A stretch of 6,208 nucleotides of DNA from Candidatus Helarchaeota archaeon (GCA_013375405.1 JABXJU010000236.1:1-6208); one strand, 5' to 3'; positions 1-5,926 are shown, counted from the first letter of the stretch. A program made the numbers and translations. Notes: a model not told the origin generated them from the sequence alone.

Positions 1-39
1 ATTCTTCTTCTTCACTACGATAACTCCTCTTAAATACAT

Positions 40-267
40 ATGTCAGATGACTTATTAAATTATAGCGCGCGTGAACTACTGCCATTGCACGAAATGTGGA
101 TATTATCAAACTCGCATTTATCTTACCATGCGTCTGACGTATTCTTCTTTAAGGAGCCATACAAAGAAACATGCAACATAAACAAGCCAACACTTAACGT
201 GGGAGAAGACTTATATTTCTTCAGCTCTGTGAAAAACATAACATTCCAGTCTGGGTTAACCCGTTAA
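40..267 (+). CDS. Doubtful small ORF, hypothetical 75-aa protein
   Basis: An open frame opens with ATG just after an in-frame TAA at 31-33 and ends with TAA. The product is not recognised. It has no Cys pairs, no clear membrane segment and no obvious domain; the middle is rich in aromatic and Ser/Asn residues, and the C-terminal third (GEDLYFFSSVKNI) could form beta strands. No Shine-Dalgarno sequence precedes the ATG, and the only A/T-rich element (TTAAATAC, about 28-36) is too close to the start to act as a TATA box for it. It is followed 47 bases later by the zinc-ribbon gene, which has its own strong ribosome binding site. It may be a real accessory gene read from a leaderless message, or chance open sequence. 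Confidence is low. Confidence 0.3.
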   Translation: MSDDLLNYSARELLPLHEMWILSNSHLSYHASDVFFFKEPYKETCNINKPTLNVGEDLYFFSSVKNITFQSGLTR

Positions 268-300
268 TAAAATGTAAACATTGGAGTTTCGGATTAATGT

Positions 301-307
301 AAGGAGG
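301..307 (+). promoter_or_regulatory. Strong Shine-Dalgarno site of the zinc-ribbon gene
   Basis: AAGGAGG, continuing as CGA, lies 7 bases before the ATG at 315. It matches the archaeal/bacterial anti-Shine-Dalgarno sequence nearly perfectly. It is the best ribosome binding site in the window and fixes the start of the downstream gene. Confidence 0.8.
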
Positions 308-314
308 CGACAAA

Positions 315-506
315 ATGCGCAATTGGCTACTCATAACAGTAACACCACGCCTACGAAAAAGAATAGGAACAGAAAGACTAACATGCGCAAAATGCAATCG
401 TAAACTACAAGACAACACCAAAGCATGGTCACATGGAGGAGCAGGCTCAGGAAAAACAACAACACGCTATTACTGTACCAAATGCTACAAACAACTATAT
501 ACATAA
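315..506 (+). CDS. Small zinc-ribbon protein (63 aa)
   Basis: The product has two CxxC knuckles, C24-A-K-C27 and C54-T-K-C57, separated by a Gly/Ser/Thr-rich loop (about residues 37-50) and followed by a short aromatic tail. This is the layout of a single four-Cys zinc ribbon. The first 22 residues are basic (several Arg and Lys), which would suit nucleic-acid or ribosome contact. The start is secure because of the AAGGAGG site 7 bases upstream. Short zinc ribbons of this shape are common in archaea, and most have no known role. Here it could be a transcription- or translation-associated accessory protein, or belong to a mobile element. Codons ending in A (ACA, CTA, CGA) are frequent and look different from those of the right-hand genes. 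The loop contains a GxxxxGKT match that I consider accidental. Being a real gene is likely; function is unknown. Confidence 0.7.
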   Translation: MRNWLLITVTPRLRKRIGTERLTCAKCNRKLQDNTKAWSHGGAGSGKTTTRYYCTKCYKQLYT

Positions 507-729
507 CAAATGTGCACGCCTACAGAAAGAGAAGCAACTTGAAAGGCAATGTTCTAACGTTCACGGTAGGCTTCCAGCAGTTGTAAAAGATAGGAAAACT
601 AAAGAAAATGAAAACGCATGCATGCGCGCGCATCTTTTTACCAAAATTATTCTTAATGATATTTTTGCTCATGAACCCAGAATCTATCCCTATTATTTTC
701 TACCAATCTAGTATGAATGCCTTATCCGT
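507..729. other. Non-coding stretch between the zinc-ribbon gene and the convergent endonuclease gene
   Basis: No credible gene is visible in these 223 bases. The plus strand contains a GCGC-rich palindrome followed by a T tract (see the terminator entry). Read on the minus strand, 595-614 is a T-rich run that could end transcription of the endonuclease gene. A weak 6-base inverted repeat, GCCTAC (518-523) / GTAGGC (566-571), is also present. A frame that stays open to 711 overlaps the zinc-ribbon gene out of frame and looks like chance. Confidence 0.5.
616..639 (+). terminator. Possible hairpin plus T-tract terminator
   Basis: GCATGCATGC (616-625) and ATGCGCGCGCAT (622-633) are both perfect palindromes and overlap. 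They are followed by C and then TTTTT (635-639). The arrangement resembles an intrinsic terminator for the zinc-ribbon gene, although it lies about 110 bases past that stop codon. Archaeal termination mainly needs T tracts, so the palindrome could instead be a protein-binding site. Confidence 0.35.
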
Positions 730-1890
730 TTATAATGTTGTTCGACAGTTTCTCGTAATTTCTTTCTGTTTAGTTTCAAAAACGCAAATCTTGGTAAAAT
801 ATTTGCGAAGTGCGCCCAAGTATTTTTTGTTATAATCCAGAAAGACGACCCTTGATTTCACATCTTTATTTGTGCTTAGCAACTTAAATTTTCCATCTTC
901 ATAGTGATAACGAATAGATTTACCATATGATTTACCGCTAACAATTTCATTGTCGTAATGTGGAGATAATTTCCCGTTTGGTATTGAAATTGAAATTATT
1001 GCTACGGGTTTTATTTCTCGTTCTCTCAACTTTTGAGCAGCTTTTTTGAGCTTATCAATAAATTGACCCATCTTCTTTTTTTCTTTGTCACTTAGATCAA
1101 AACTTGAATTGATTTTATCCGCTAAATCATGAATGTAGTATCCTCTTACAATGTTTTCATATAATACTCTTCGATTCTCTATGTTGGTATTTTTGTTCTT
1201 CTTCTCCAAAAATTTTTCAACATCTTCAGGTTTTAGGTACTTAAACGAGCCTTTGAGTATCTTTAGCATCACAATTTTCAATTTTTCGCCAATTAGTGAT
1301 AAAATCTCCTCATAATCAGTTCTAAACTCATCCATGATATCTTTATAATCTGGATATATGAATAACAACGCATTGGTTATGGTGGTTTTTTTCTTGCCAT
1401 TTATTTCGTATTCAGCAGGTAAAACAGGATAGACCTTGAATGGCTCCTTACCGTCACTCACATAAAAGGAAGATCCCCTTACTCCAAGTGGTAATTTTGC
1501 ATGGTAGCTTGTTTGATTAAAGCCAATTGGTATTGTATTTTTGAAATCTGAGGGATTGTTTAGATTAGCAGTCTTTATATCAATGTGGATGATTACATCT
1601 TCACCATTAAAGCACATGTCTGATGAGTAACCCAATGGCAAAAACTGGTATCCGTGTGTTTCCATCTTCTGTGTAGCGATAAACTCGACGTATTTTTCGA
1701 TTATTTCTGAAAATGGATTATATGCTTTTTTCTCTATACTCGACATAATAACTGGCAATGTTATGAAATCTAAGTAGTTGAGTGAAGAGTCTAACTTGGT
1801 ATTGAAATCATCTATGCACTCATTAAAAACATTGTTGAACTTCAATAACATCTCGTATTCAATTTTTTCTATTTTCGTTTTTTCTTCCAT
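730..1890 (-). CDS. Type II restriction endonuclease, PD-(D/E)xK fold
   Basis: A 386-aa protein encoded 19 bases after the methyltransferase stop on the same strand, so almost certainly co-transcribed with it. The catalytic core is near residues 88-135: an acidic residue after Ser-Ser (D91), a strand, then I-H-I-D104-I-K106-T-A, which fits the D...(D/E)xK metal-binding arrangement of PD-(D/E)xK nucleases. It is followed by a conserved-looking N-P-S-D-F segment and G-F-N-Q-T-S-Y (123-129). The helical, Lys-rich region (about 180-295) and the C-terminal part probably contact DNA. Length is ordinary for a type II enzyme. The protein is expected to cut unmethylated copies of the site that its partner methylates; the site cannot be read from sequence. 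The ribosome binding site is weak (GGGCGA just before the ATG), so translational coupling to the methyltransferase is possible. An ATG ten bases upstream is out of frame. The endonuclease assignment rests on the motif plus the partner gene. Confidence 0.82.
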   Translation of the reverse strand: MEEKTKIEKIEYEMLLKFNNVFNECIDDFNTKLDSSLNYLDFITLPVIMSSIEKKAYNPFSEIIEKYVEFIATQKMETHGYQFLPLGYSSDMCFNGEDVIIHIDIKTANLNNPSDFKNTIPIGFNQTSYHAKLPLGVRGSSFYVSDGKEPFKVYPVLPAEYEINGKKKTTITNALLFIYPDYKDIMDEFRTDYEEILSLIGEKLKIVMLKILKGSFKYLKPEDVEKFLEKKNKNTNIENRRVLYENIVRGYYIHDLADKINSSFDLSDKEKKKMGQFIDKLKKAAQKLREREIKPVAIISISIPNGKLSPHYDNEIVSGKSYGKSIRYHYEDGKFKLLSTNKDVKSRVVFLDYNKKYLGALRKYFTKICVFETKQKEITRNCRTTL

Positions 1891-1909
1891 CTTTCGCCCA
1901 TCTAAATTT

Positions 1910-3919
1910 TCATTTTACAATTTCGGTGTATTGTTGTGAAGGAGCAAAGAGCTTTGTTAAATAAGCTATGAGCTCTTCACTATTTATATTTTCAATGAAA
2001 TCTCCTGGGTTCCTACCTTTCACTGAAGCCTTGACGGTTTGAAATTTTAGACCCGATTTTTCTAACATGTCTAAAATGCTGTTTTTTGAACCTAATATTT
2101 CTTTAAGCAGTCTTACATCTTCAGGTATTGGTGTTGAGCCACCAAAATCCTTTCTAAACCAATGACCTACTGTATGTGTATATTCTTTAGGAAGTTTATC
2201 AATTATAGCTTGCAAACTCATTCCTTTGGATTTTCTCAAAATTGTCAAGTATTGTGCGATGGTTGGCTGATCTACTCTATAAAGTCTCATTTTAGTAAAA
2301 TACTCACCGAGCATTAACTTTCTGGCTCCTGGAGAAGCACCCCAATTAATTCTTTTAAGTCCAGAAAACTTGCTAGTTGTAATCTTACTTTTTTCAATTT
2401 GGTCAATTTTGAGAATTTCACCTACAGAATAATAGCTTCCTTCTTCTATGGCATTGAACGTTTTCATTATCTCTTTCGGCTCTTCCACAAGCGGCAACGT
2501 TTTTTTATCCTCCCATAAGTGTCCACCGCAATAGGAACATAGGTTTTCTCCGGCGGGATCATAAGGTTCTTCGAGCTCAGCCCGACATTTTGGGCATCTA
2601 AATATTAATCCTTCCATTAGGATTTCATCTCTTTCGGGGTGGAGCACAACCTCCACGGAAGCATAACCGTCCCATTGAACAACTACAATTTTTGGAAAAC
2701 CATCATCATACGTTTGAAGAACTTCAATTATCCAACCTTTTCTAGTTTCCTTCCCAGAAATGTCTCTCACTTTTGTTCCCACAAATTCTTCTTTAAGCCA
2801 GTCTCTGTTTTCTTCGGTTTTTGGTTTTCTTCTAACACGGTCGAGATAGAATTTGTATGCAACTCTTGTACTGTCCCGTGAGAACATGAATATTGGATAC
2901 CATTTTTTATGATTGGAGATAACCAACATGTTTCGTAAAACATAGCCTTCTTGATAAATGCGTGAAATGTAGTAAAGATCACTTAGAGACCAATTTCTTA
3001 CTCCGTAGAAATAAAGGGCGTCTTCTCTATGAAAACGATAAAATTTTGGGTTAGTTATTCCTCTAAGAGCTGAGAGGAATTCGTCACTATTTTGGGCAAT
3101 AAATATCTCCCCATTCTTGTTTGTGAGTATTTCACAAGGTTCTACATCAGGCAATTTTTCTTCTTCAATGGGTTTCCAATCATAAGAGATATCGCTTACC
3201 TTTTTTGCGCCTCTAATATCTGCTCTTTTTTCAATAATAGGGATAAACTTGTCTCCCTTCTCAATCATAATTGAATAAATCCTCTTTGGGAAAAGTCCGC
3301 TTCTCCTCCTTCTCACAACAACTGCAACAGTTCCAGTTCCTGCGAACAGATCTAATATTCTATCTTCATCCATAATGTTAACTCGGTCTAACATCTCTTC
3401 AACTAGCATTTCGGGAAAAACCGCAGTATGTTTCCATGGAGTTTGCTGTAAAGGTATTTTGACTACCATTTTTCCACTTCTTTTGTATATGTTATGTTCA
3501 CATTTTGAGAAAACTAACACGGGTTCATAGGTGTTAGTAAATCTGTCTTTCACCGGAGAAGGCATATGATTTGTTTTAAACCAGATCATTACATCTTCTA
3601 AACGCCATCCGTCTTTCATCATGTGGTAAGCTAACCTATATGGAATTTGGAGTAAATGCGACTTGCCATATTGACTCTGATATTTATCTCCAACATTTAG
3701 AAAGAAGATTCCATCATCACGTAATTTTTGTCTTAATTTACTAAATACTTTAACCAATCGACCAATGTATGCTTCTGGCATCCGCTCTTGCCCAATTTGC
3801 TCTTCAAAACCATAATCTCTTTGTTTCCAATATGGTGGGGATGTAATAGCCACGGCAATCGAGTTATCGAGCTGCTCTAAACAAGCATATGCATCCCCGT
3901 GAAGAATAATATCTTTCAT
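1910..3919 (-). CDS. Site-specific DNA methyltransferase, SPPY-type (probable N4-cytosine), beta class
   Basis: Transfers methyl from S-adenosylmethionine to a base in the recognition site, protecting host DNA from the downstream endonuclease. The catalytic motif IV is T26-S-P-P-Y-W31 near the N terminus, and the SAM-binding motif I, D190-L-F-A-G-T-G-T197, comes later. This order defines the beta class. S-P-P-Y is typical of N4-cytosine enzymes, although N6-adenine cannot be fully excluded. The methylase core ends near residue 235, leaving about 430 residues beyond it. These include a region of unknown fold (255-435), a four-Cys zinc ribbon (C442/C445, C461/C464) and a helical segment with G-H-W-F-R-K-D (585-591) that resembles DNA-binding modules in other such methylases. 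Target recognition may lie in this extension, because the space between motifs IV and I is filled by the ordinary core. It is the first gene of the operon. Only a weak AAGGG-like ribosome site precedes the ATG. Confidence 0.94.
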   Translation of the reverse strand: MKDIILHGDAYACLEQLDNSIAVAITSPPYWKQRDYGFEEQIGQERMPEAYIGRLVKVFSKLRQKLRDDGIFFLNVGDKYQSQYGKSHLLQIPYRLAYHMMKDGWRLEDVMIWFKTNHMPSPVKDRFTNTYEPVLVFSKCEHNIYKRSGKMVVKIPLQQTPWKHTAVFPEMLVEEMLDRVNIMDEDRILDLFAGTGTVAVVVRRRRSGLFPKRIYSIMIEKGDKFIPIIEKRADIRGAKKVSDISYDWKPIEEEKLPDVEPCEILTNKNGEIFIAQNSDEFLSALRGITNPKFYRFHREDALYFYGVRNWSLSDLYYISRIYQEGYVLRNMLVISNHKKWYPIFMFSRDSTRVAYKFYLDRVRRKPKTEENRDWLKEEFVGTKVRDISGKETRKGWIIEVLQTYDDGFPKIVVVQWDGYASVEVVLHPERDEILMEGLIFRCPKCRAELEEPYDPAGENLCSYCGGHLWEDKKTLPLVEEPKEIMKTFNAIEEGSYYSVGEILKIDQIEKSKITTSKFSGLKRINWGASPGARKLMLGEYFTKMRLYRVDQPTIAQYLTILRKSKGMSLQAIIDKLPKEYTHTVGHWFRKDFGGSTPIPEDVRLLKEILGSKNSILDMLEKSGLKFQTVKASVKGRNPGDFIENINSEELIAYLTKLFAPSQQYTEIVK

Positions 3920-4100
3920 TTTGCAACCCTTTCAACTTTCAGAGGTGCTTAGATATTCAAAACATCTCATAAACAAAGTAATTCCCGCCATGTATTATGA
4001 ATAATGAACTTTGTATTTTAAGTAATTCTCTTAATGACAAATCGGAGATTATTTATTTTAGTGTTTAATATTCGTAAAATAGTATACGGAGCTAACTCAA
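3920..4100. promoter_or_regulatory. Divergent promoter region between the methyltransferase and Elf1-like genes
   Basis: This 181-base A+T-rich gap must hold both promoters. For the plus-strand gene, TTATTTATTTTA (about 4048-4060) or TTTAATATT (about 4064-4073) could be the TATA box. For the minus-strand operon, candidates are the reverse complement of the 4011-4020 segment (read as CTTAAAATAC) or of the TTTATG-like segment near 3970. No operator repeat stood out, so I cannot say how the restriction operon is controlled; no separate controller (C) protein gene is visible. Confidence 0.45.
4088..4091 (+). promoter_or_regulatory. Ribosome binding site of the Elf1-like gene
   Basis: GGAG lies 9 bases before the ATG at 4101, a usable but short Shine-Dalgarno match that supports this start. 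Confidence 0.5.
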
Positions 4101-4349
4101 ATGTCTCCTCGAAAATCTCGTTACAAAGTTCCAGAATGGAGAGCCCAAATGTACAGAGATGAGGGCCAAAAAATGCTTCTTGGACCTTACGTCTGTCCAA
4201 AATGTCACCGAGACAATTTGAGAATTAAAATAGATCAGCAGAAGAAAGAAGTCACAGCAGCTTGTAATTGTGGTTTTGAACACTCACTCGACTACGTTTC
4301 ATGTTACGATCCCGTAGACTATTACAATAAGCTTATAGACCAGTCTTGA
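4101..4349 (+). CDS. elf1: Elf1-like transcription elongation zinc-ribbon protein
   Basis: An 82-aa protein with the layout of the Elf1 family, a small factor that binds RNA polymerase during elongation in eukaryotes and has archaeal homologues. It has a basic N-terminal tail (residues 1-15), then C32-P-K-C35, a hydrophilic strand R-I-K-I-D, a second Cys pair C55-N-C57-G, and the family-like C-terminal stretch with D71-area P-V-D-Y-Y and L-I-D. The second knuckle is C-x-C rather than the usual C-x-x-C, so zinc coordination may be altered or C68 may take part. The gene is transcribed alone, divergent from the restriction operon and convergent with the DCD gene, with only 24 bases between stop codons. 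It may be a housekeeping gene that marks chromosomal DNA, or an accessory paralogue. The family call rests on pattern recognition; another zinc ribbon is the main alternative. Confidence 0.78.
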   Translation: MSPRKSRYKVPEWRAQMYRDEGQKMLLGPYVCPKCHRDNLRIKIDQQKKEVTAACNCGFEHSLDYVSCYDPVDYYNKLIDQS

Positions 4350-4373
4350 AAGTAAAGGAAATTTATGAGATCG

Positions 4374-4814
4374 CTAATGCGCCCGCATCTGCACATCGTA
4401 CAGAGGGGCTTCTTCCAAAGCATCTATCAGTGCATTAGTTTGCTCTAGAGTCAGCTTGCAGAGGTTCCCATCCCTAAGGAAACCCCACCTTTTGTAAGCC
4501 GCTTTAATTTCGTGTAATTTATCCCAATTCACAAGAACCTGCGCTGGGAATACAAGAGGTCTCACATTTTCCCAAGCTGCTGGATCTATGTTCCACTTCC
4601 CTTGGCTCCTAGCTCGGAAAGAACCAAAAAGCGTTTTGGAATCTATGTTATAAAGAAAAAGCGGCGTGCCTATTCTTATCTGCTCGACCCAACCCCAATA
4701 TTTTCGCGTTAATCCAAAAAGTTTCTTTTGGAAACATTCCGTCTGTGTTCTATTACCGCACAGAAATAGATAACCTTCTACGTTCTGATCTGGCAATTTC
4801 TGCGAACACCTCAA
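4374..4814 (-). CDS. Stand-alone DCD (development and cell death) domain protein, PUA-like
   Basis: Nearly the whole 146-aa protein is one DCD domain. Family hallmarks appear in order: G14-Y-L-F, N21-R-T-Q-T-E-C27, K31-L-F-G-L35, an I-R-I-G-T-P-L-F-L-Y strand (46-55), L62-F-G-S-F, N75-I-D-P-A-A-W81 and F89-P-A-Q-V93. DCD was first described in plant stress and cell-death proteins. It also occurs in prokaryotes, belongs to the PUA-like superfamily with EVE and YTH, and is proposed to bind modified bases. No nuclease or other effector domain is present, so it would act as a reader or adaptor. The longest frame begins at a TTG codon. A second TTG at 4796-4794 (codon 7) sits 10 bases after GAGGTG and may be the true start, giving 140 aa with the domain intact. 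It is divergent from the EVE/NucS gene, sharing a control region. Confidence 0.85.
   Translation of the reverse strand: MRCSQKLPDQNVEGYLFLCGNRTQTECFQKKLFGLTRKYWGWVEQIRIGTPLFLYNIDSKTLFGSFRARSQGKWNIDPAAWENVRPLVFPAQVLVNWDKLHEIKAAYKRWGFLRDGNLCKLTLEQTNALIDALEEAPLYDVQMRAH
4807..4812 (-). promoter_or_regulatory. Internal Shine-Dalgarno suggesting a later DCD start
   Basis: On the minus strand GAGGTG is a good anti-Shine-Dalgarno match. It lies inside the longest reading frame and 10 bases before the TTG at 4796-4794. Together with a TATA-like box about 25 bases upstream of 4813, it favours a short leader and initiation at 4796 rather than at 4814. Confidence 0.45.
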
Positions 4815-4833
4815 GAGCTTATTAGTGCGGAAG

Positions 4834-4844
4834 TTAAAATATTT
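4834..4844 (-). promoter_or_regulatory. Candidate TATA box of the DCD gene
   Basis: Minus-strand AAATATTTTAA lies at the right distance (about 26 bases) to start transcription near 4813, just ahead of the GAGGTG ribosome site. No B-recognition element is obvious. Confidence 0.4.
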
Positions 4845-4900
4845 CTTGGAAAGTTTGGATTTCTTTCTATTTGACAGTGATTTGCATTAAAGACAAAAAT

Positions 4901-4967
4901 GGGGGTTTTGCGGAGGATATCTCCACCTTGGCCGAGGCTACCTCACCCCGGCCACTTTTGCGCGCGC
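4901..4967. promoter_or_regulatory. G+C-rich block with hairpins and a 20-base-period direct repeat
   Basis: This block stands out from A+T-rich surroundings. It contains GGAG (4912-4915) / CTCC (4921-4924) around a 5-base loop, and a perfect inverted repeat TGGCCG (4929-4934) / CGGCCA (4949-4954) with a nested AGG/CCT pair (4935-4937 / 4941-4943). It also contains a direct repeat CACCTTGGCC (4924-4933) and CACCCCGGCC (4944-4953), 8 of 10 identical and exactly 20 bases apart, and ends in GCGCGCGC (4960-4967). It sits between the candidate TATA boxes of the two divergent genes. A two-site operator for a shared regulator or a small structured RNA are both possible; no known RNA family was recognised. 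Confidence 0.45.
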
Positions 4968-5000
4968 GATTTCTGGTTTTCACTTACCCATTCATATCAT

Positions 5001-5012
5001 AATGTATATTGC
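5001..5012 (+). promoter_or_regulatory. Candidate TATA box of the EVE/NucS gene
   Basis: AATGTATATTGC would place transcription start near 5032, leaving a leader of about 19 bases without a clear Shine-Dalgarno. The box is flanked by inverted repeats: TTTGCGCG (4957-4964) / CGCGCAAA (5014-5021) and ACTTACC (4982-4988) / GGTAAGT (5031-5037). Confidence 0.4.
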
Positions 5013-5050
5013 ACGCGCAAAGTCTTAACTGGTAAGTATAGAGATACTAT

Positions 5051-5926
5051 GTGAATGTGATTGCGTTGTCAAAGGAGTCAAATGTCTTCTTAGTCCAAGT
5101 TAATAAGCCGGGAAGCACCAACATTTTGCAAAATAGGAAGTACGTAAATGAGGATTGGCACTTACGAACTAAAGACAAAGCTCACGGTGAGGTGAAAACT
5201 GGAGATTTACTTCTGGTCTACTTTGCTGGGCAGGCACTAGACTTCCAGAAACAGCTCAGGCAAGCCTACAGAGTTGAAGATGTCCTCAGGGATAATAGGG
5301 AATTTATCCTGAAACATGAACTGGAACTTAATCCTATAACGCTTGACACAATAAGAGAGAAAGTTAAGGAGGGATTCATTTCGGAAGATTTTCTGAAGTG
5401 TGGTCGCATTGGTTTCAATATTTGTAAGATACCCCATTTTGAATATCAAAAAGTTCTTCAATTATCGAGTGGGCTTCCACCAACACCTCCCGTCATAGGT
5501 GCAGAGAGTCTCTTGGAAGATTTCCTTGTAAACAACTGGAGGCCCGCTAAGTTTTTTGGAAAGGAATACGCGAATCTTGGGGTTTTGAAAGATTCAAGTG
5601 GCGACGTCATTGGGCAGCAATATGACACCCGCGGAATCGGGATAATCGACTTGCTTTGCATCGACGGGAAAAAGGGGGAATACTGTGTTATCGAAATAAA
5701 AAAGGGACCGGAATCTGGTGATGATGTAGTTGGGCAATTAACAAGATACATGGGTTGGGTCAAAGCGAATCTTGCTGATGGAAAGAGGGTAAGTGGAATC
5801 ATAGTGACTGGGGGATATGACGAAAAGCTGCGTTACGCTGTAAGCGTCATTCCGAATGTTCACATAGCGGTTTTTGAAATGCAATTCAAGATAAGTCTTG
5901 CATCTACTGTATCATGGAGCGGATGA
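5051..5926 (+). CDS. PUA/EVE-like domain fused to a NucS-type PD-(D/E)xK nuclease
   Basis: A 291-aa two-domain protein. Residues 8-135 look like an EVE/YTH-type PUA-like reader: a V-F-L-V-Q strand, a W36-centred segment, V48-K-T-G-D-L-L-L-V-Y57, and a closing G121-F-N-I strand. Residues 150-285 carry a NucS-type nuclease core: helix E152-x3-E156-D-F-L, then G195-I-G-I-I-D200-L-L, V213-I-E215-I-K217-K, and G228-Q-L-T-R-Y-M-G-W236, followed by strands through F275. The acidic, E-x-K and Q-L-x-R-Y residues all appear intact, so it should cut DNA. The NucS N-terminal half is absent and replaced by the reader-like domain, so mismatch repair by the usual NucS route is unlikely. Modification-dependent restriction is the natural inference. 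Translation seems to begin at GTG, since an ATG two bases upstream reads straight into TGA. It heads a probable operon with the broken gene 7 bases downstream. Confidence 0.86.
   Translation: MNVIALSKESNVFLVQVNKPGSTNILQNRKYVNEDWHLRTKDKAHGEVKTGDLLLVYFAGQALDFQKQLRQAYRVEDVLRDNREFILKHELELNPITLDTIREKVKEGFISEDFLKCGRIGFNICKIPHFEYQKVLQLSSGLPPTPPVIGAESLLEDFLVNNWRPAKFFGKEYANLGVLKDSSGDVIGQQYDTRGIGIIDLLCIDGKKGEYCVIEIKKGPESGDDVVGQLTRYMGWVKANLADGKRVSGIIVTGGYDEKLRYAVSVIPNVHIAVFEMQFKISLASTVSWSG

Noticed and set aside
253..262. Perfect palindrome GGGTTAACCC
   Set aside because: It lies at the very end of a doubtful ORF with no T tract after it and no second copy; a 10-base palindrome alone is weak evidence for a site.
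438..458. GxxxxGKT Walker A-like string in the 63-aa zinc-ribbon protein (residues 41-48)
   Set aside because: The protein is far too short for a P-loop NTPase and the string lies in the Gly/Ser loop between the two Cys pairs; a chance match.
433..711. Open frame of 92 codons overlapping the zinc-ribbon gene in another frame
   Set aside because: It has no ribosome site, overlaps a better-supported gene and its product is low-complexity Lys/Gln/Asn sequence with no recognisable feature.
2639..2881. Plus-strand open frames inside the methyltransferase gene and similar antisense frames elsewhere
   Set aside because: They are antisense to well-supported coding sequence, lack ribosome sites and show no protein-like motifs.
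4901..4955. Possible tRNA or box C/D RNA in the G+C-rich block
   Set aside because: No T-loop consensus, no anticodon arm geometry and no C or D box could be found; only short local hairpins are present.
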